From an uncultured Collinsella sp. (GTDB lineage Bacteria; Actinomycetota; Coriobacteriia; Coriobacteriales; Coriobacteriaceae), in assembly GCA_902494465.1 (NCBI GenBank), contig CABUTH010000071.1:1-9232 (forward strand): a DNA stretch of 9,232 nucleotides. Direction: 5' to 3'. Every line of letters begins with the position of its first letter. The first letter of the stretch is position 1. Both the position numbers and the translations under genes were made by a program. The notes beneath the pieces are model-generated. The model was given only the letters and a program-made list of their open reading frames with translations. It made no database searches and was not told where the DNA came from. Shown here piece by piece: positions 7,176 to 9,232 of this stretch.

Positions 7176-8279
7176 CTACCCCCTCAGCGATTCGATGAGG
7201 AAGGCGGCGACCACGCCTGGGCCTCCAACCGAGGCGTAATACTTAGCACGCCCCAAGGCACCATCCGTCGCAAAGCTCGGATGCACGTCAACCCAGCCCT
7301 CAGGATCTTTGAGGATGGCAGCGAGATTCGCGCGCTTCCACGGCTTGAGGTCGTCAAGCGAAAACTCCCCCGCGTCCAAAGCCGCCTGAAATTCCTTGGC
7401 CATCTGCACCAGGAACTCCTTATAGAACTTGGGCGCCAGGCGCACGTAGTTCCACATGTACGAATCGTACTTAATGAGCTGATTGAACTTGAGCATGCGC
7501 GCGACGTCATCACTTGCGTGGTCACGGGCATAATCCTCTCGAATCCAACGCTCAATCTCGGCATACTCGGTATTGACGCAAAAGACCTTAGCCGAAGAAT
7601 TGACCGAGGAATTCTCGTTGTCCTGGCGATACGACAACACGGCATCATGCAGGTAAACAGCCTTATCGGCGCACGCGATCACCTTAAAGGCGAATGACGT
7701 GTCCTGAAAGGATGCCCCCGGAGTCGGCAGGAACGTAATGCCGTTGCGCTCAAGAAAATCGCGACGGTACACGGCCGACCAAATCGACGGCTTTTGCTTA
7801 AAGAACTGCGTCGTATCGCTCGGGTGCACTGGCTTGCCACAGTCCTTGGCTTTAAACATCTCGTGCAGCGAACGGCGCTCCTCGGGCTTAGACCAGTAGA
7901 AATCAAAGTTCGCCTTCGCAAAGTCGGCATTATTGGTATCGGCGGCCGAGACAAGTTTTTCGAGTGCGTCGGGCGCCATAAAGTCATCGGACTCCAAGAT
8001 GCCAACGTACTTGCCACGCGCCATCTCCAGACCGCGGTTCATCGAGTCGCCGTAGCCGCTGTTGGCCTTGTCGATCATCTTGACGCGCCCATCGCGCTCC
8101 ATATACTCGCGGATAATCGCCGGCGAGTTGTCGGTCGATCCGTCGTTAATGCAGATGATCTCAATATCCTTGAGCGTCTGCGCCAGGGCGGAATCGAGAC
8201 ACTCGCGCAGGTAGCGCTGAACATTGTAAATGGGGATAAGCAGCGACAGAACAGGGCTGCCAGAGGCGTTAGTAGACAA
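7176..8279 (-). CDS. Family 2 glycosyltransferase (gene A1), TTG start, first gene of the operon
   Basis: A 367-residue GT2 enzyme. It opens with LSLLIPIYN (11-19), followed by INDGS at 44-48, GYGDSMNRG near 75-83, ESDD at 96-99 in the metal-binding position, KPSIWSA around 163-169 and PGASFQD ending at 193, where QD replaces the more common ED. A C-terminal region of about 150 residues follows that matches no domain I recognise. The start is a TTG at 8279, placed five bases after AAGGAG; no ATG fits. A1 is the first gene of the minus-strand operon and faces the acyltransferase across the 8280-8392 gap. It is the paralogue of A2 (75 of 80 residues identical across 22-101). The product probably acts at the inner face of the membrane in making a surface glycan; the sugar is unknown. 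Confidence 0.93.
   Translation of the reverse strand: MSTNASGSPVLSLLIPIYNVQRYLRECLDSALAQTLKDIEIICINDGSTDNSPAIIREYMERDGRVKMIDKANSGYGDSMNRGLEMARGKYVGILESDDFMAPDALEKLVSAADTNNADFAKANFDFYWSKPEERRSLHEMFKAKDCGKPVHPSDTTQFFKQKPSIWSAVYRRDFLERNGITFLPTPGASFQDTSFAFKVIACADKAVYLHDAVLSYRQDNENSSVNSSAKVFCVNTEYAEIERWIREDYARDHASDDVARMLKFNQLIKYDSYMWNYVRLAPKFYKEFLVQMAKEFQAALDAGEFSLDDLKPWKRANLAAILKDPEGWVDVHPSFATDGALGRAKYYASVGGPGVVAAFLIESLRG
7977..8216 (-). repeat. Homologous block, copy in A1
   Basis: This is the partner of the repeat at 5758-5997 and encodes residues 22-101 of A1. The exact 50-base run is at 8032-8081. Recombination between the copies would remove about 2.2 kb containing B1 and leave one hybrid A gene. 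Confidence 0.9.
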
Positions 8280-8284
8280 ATGTG

Positions 8285-8290
8285 CTCCTT
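8285..8290 (-). promoter_or_regulatory. AAGGAG ribosome binding site selecting the TTG start of A1
   Basis: On the minus strand AAGGAG is followed by five bases and TTG at 8279. The same spacing and start codon are used for A2, which supports both calls. Confidence 0.8.
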
Positions 8291-8345
8291 AGGAAATACC
8301 TGTCGTTTCATGGTATCAAAGGGTCAGCGCGCCAGCGGGCGTTTA

Positions 8346-8351
8346 TATAAT
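8346..8351 (+). promoter_or_regulatory. Promoter -10 (TATAAT) of the acyltransferase gene
   Basis: A perfect TATAAT stands in the divergent intergenic region. No good -35 is present at 16-18 bases spacing (the best is GGGTCA at 19 bases, three of six), so it may need an activator. Transcription would begin at about 8357-8359, after the in-frame ATG at 8354, which rules that ATG out as the start. Confidence 0.55.
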
Positions 8352-8392
8352 CTATGGAGCTCGCAGAGGAAAAACCGATACGAAAGGACGTC

Positions 8393-9193
8393 ATGCAGCC
8401 CAAAGCCGCACGCAATATATCCATCGAAGCGCTGCGCTTAATCGCGGTCGCCGGTATCGCGGTGTTCCACACCTTTCAGTGGACCTTCCAAGCGACCTGC
8501 GTCGGCACGCCGGAATACGCGCCGCTTGCCGCCTTCCCCTATTCCGGCGTGCCCGGTTTTATTAACTTGCTGGGCTGCTGGGCCAACGAGGTCTTCTTTA
8601 TGATCTCGGGCTATTTTCTCATCGCTTCTGCCGCGCGTGCTTGGGACGGTGGAGCAACGTGGAAGTCGCAAATGCAACGGACGGCGCAGCGCCTTGGCAA
8701 GGTCGTTATGCCCACTGCGTTTTATTGCCTCGTGGCACTCGCGTGGTCCACGGTCGTCTCCCCCATTCCCGATGTTACCCTCAACACGCACTACTGGTAC
8801 ACGCTAGGCCTTGAGTTTATCTGGGTCTATGCCGCCACGGTCTTCATGGCGCCATGGTTTGGACTGGCTAAGAGTCGACTCTCCCGGAAGAGCTACACGA
8901 CGACGGTCATCGCCGTTGGTATCCTCGCATTTGTTGTTAACGGGTATATAGCCGCCATGAGTACGACAAGCGCCGGCGAGTTTTCTTGGCTCCAGAAACT
9001 CATGAGCGCCGTCACGTACGTTATCGCGTTTTTGATTGGCGGACTGCTCCGCGACGTAACCGGCGCCATGGATTCGGACAAGGCGGGCGCCTTGGGCACG
9101 CGGTCGCTCGCAGCGGTTTCGGCGCTCACCATCATCCTGGAAGGCGAACTCTCCTTCACCGGCAACCTCACGGCGATGGCAGCCCTCTCCTAA
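8393..9193 (+). pseudogene. Acyltransferase-3 family membrane protein, apparently frameshifted near 9190
   Basis: Homologous to the acyltransferase-3 (OafA/NodX-type) integral membrane proteins that O-acetylate surface polysaccharides. From ATG 8393 (AAAGGA four bases upstream) 266 residues are read before TAA at 9191-9193. Family hallmarks: R15 and H26 with ten residues between (the R-X10-H of the first helix), FFMISGYF at 68-75, and RLGKVVMP at 100-107. Several hydrophobic segments follow, at about 108-123, 138-155, 170-188, 206-219 and 238-250. The family is usually 330-380 residues, so the end is missing. Frame 1 just past 9190 continues with LKSTSLISFALAA to the window edge, a credible next helix, so a single-base loss around 9183-9190 (or a sequencing error) explains the stop. 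It is divergent from the glycosyltransferase operon and probably modifies its product. A genuinely short protein is less likely. Confidence 0.75.
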
Positions 9194-9232
9194 AATCGAC
9201 CTCGCTGATCTCGTTTGCCCTCGCTGCCGACT

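Larger units (their letters stand above)
8280..8392. other. Divergent intergenic control region
   Basis: These 113 bases separate the start of A1 (minus) from the start of the acyltransferase (plus). They hold the A1 ribosome binding site, the TATAAT on the plus strand, and AAAGGA at 8383-8388 before ATG 8393. A minus-strand TTGATA (8319 to 8314) resembles a -35, but no matching -10 follows, so the operon promoter is unresolved. A short inverted repeat, CGCC-4-GGCG at 8330-8341, lies just upstream of the TATAAT and could be an operator or chance. Confidence 0.5.

Noticed and set aside
6123..7697. Plus-strand open frame of 524 codons opposite B1 and A1
   Set aside because: It lies antisense to two clear GT2 genes. 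The translation shows no domain and mirrors the GC-rich third positions of the real genes. Long antisense frames are expected in such DNA.
5758..8216. Direct repeats as a mobile element or insertion sequence
   Set aside because: The repeats lie in frame inside homologous genes, with no transposase, terminal inverted repeats or target duplication. Paralogy explains them.
8354..8392. Earlier ATG for the acyltransferase
   Set aside because: It has no ribosome binding site and lies immediately after the TATAAT, so it should not be in the transcript.

Overview
The window looks like a stretch of chromosome from a moderately GC-rich Gram-positive gut bacterium. A Collinsella-like member of the Coriobacteriia is my best guess. 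It rests on strong AGGAGG-type ribosome binding sites, frequent TTG/GTG starts, about 63% G+C in the rows I counted in the main gene cluster, and the kind of glycosyltransferase cluster present. No rRNA, tRNA or housekeeping gene is available to confirm this.

Layout. (1) Positions 1-1384, plus strand: a two-gene unit of visibly lower G+C (about 47% in counted rows). The first gene is a DUF4869-like small protein missing its first residues. The second, joined by an ATGA stop/start overlap, is a P-loop NTPase of 325 residues whose second half carries a weak TOPRIM-like pattern. This pair is the least explained part of the window and the best candidate for an undescribed system. (2) Positions 8279 down to 1381, minus strand: five tightly spaced glycosyltransferase (GT2, GT-A fold) genes, transcribed in the order A1 (7176-8279), B1 (6129-7169), A2 (4936-6054), B2 (3856-4923), C (1381-3855). 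A1 and A2 are paralogues with an 80-residue N-terminal block 94% identical in protein and 89% in DNA. B1 and B2 are more diverged paralogues. C is a large protein with two GT2 domains. (3) Positions 8393 to the end, plus strand, divergent from the operon: an acyltransferase-3 family membrane protein, apparently interrupted by a frameshift at about 9190, with the window ending soon after.

How it works together. Six GT2 domains in five proteins plus a membrane O-acyltransferase are what is expected for assembly and O-acetylation of a surface polysaccharide (capsule, exopolysaccharide or wall-linked glycan). No polymerase, flippase, ABC exporter, priming transferase or sugar-nucleotide synthesis gene lies in the window, so the export route and sugar identity cannot be stated. 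The intergenic region 8280-8392 is the divergent control region. A perfect TATAAT there fixes the acyltransferase start at 8393. The operon and the NTPase gene converge tail to tail, sharing the four bases CTAG for both stop codons, with no terminator between them.

Four starts differ from the longest open frame: 407 for the NTPase, TTG at 6054 for A2, ATG at 4923 for B2 and 8393 for the acyltransferase. No stretch over 300 bases lacks a gene. I found no CRISPR array, insertion sequence, RNA gene or convincing intrinsic terminator.
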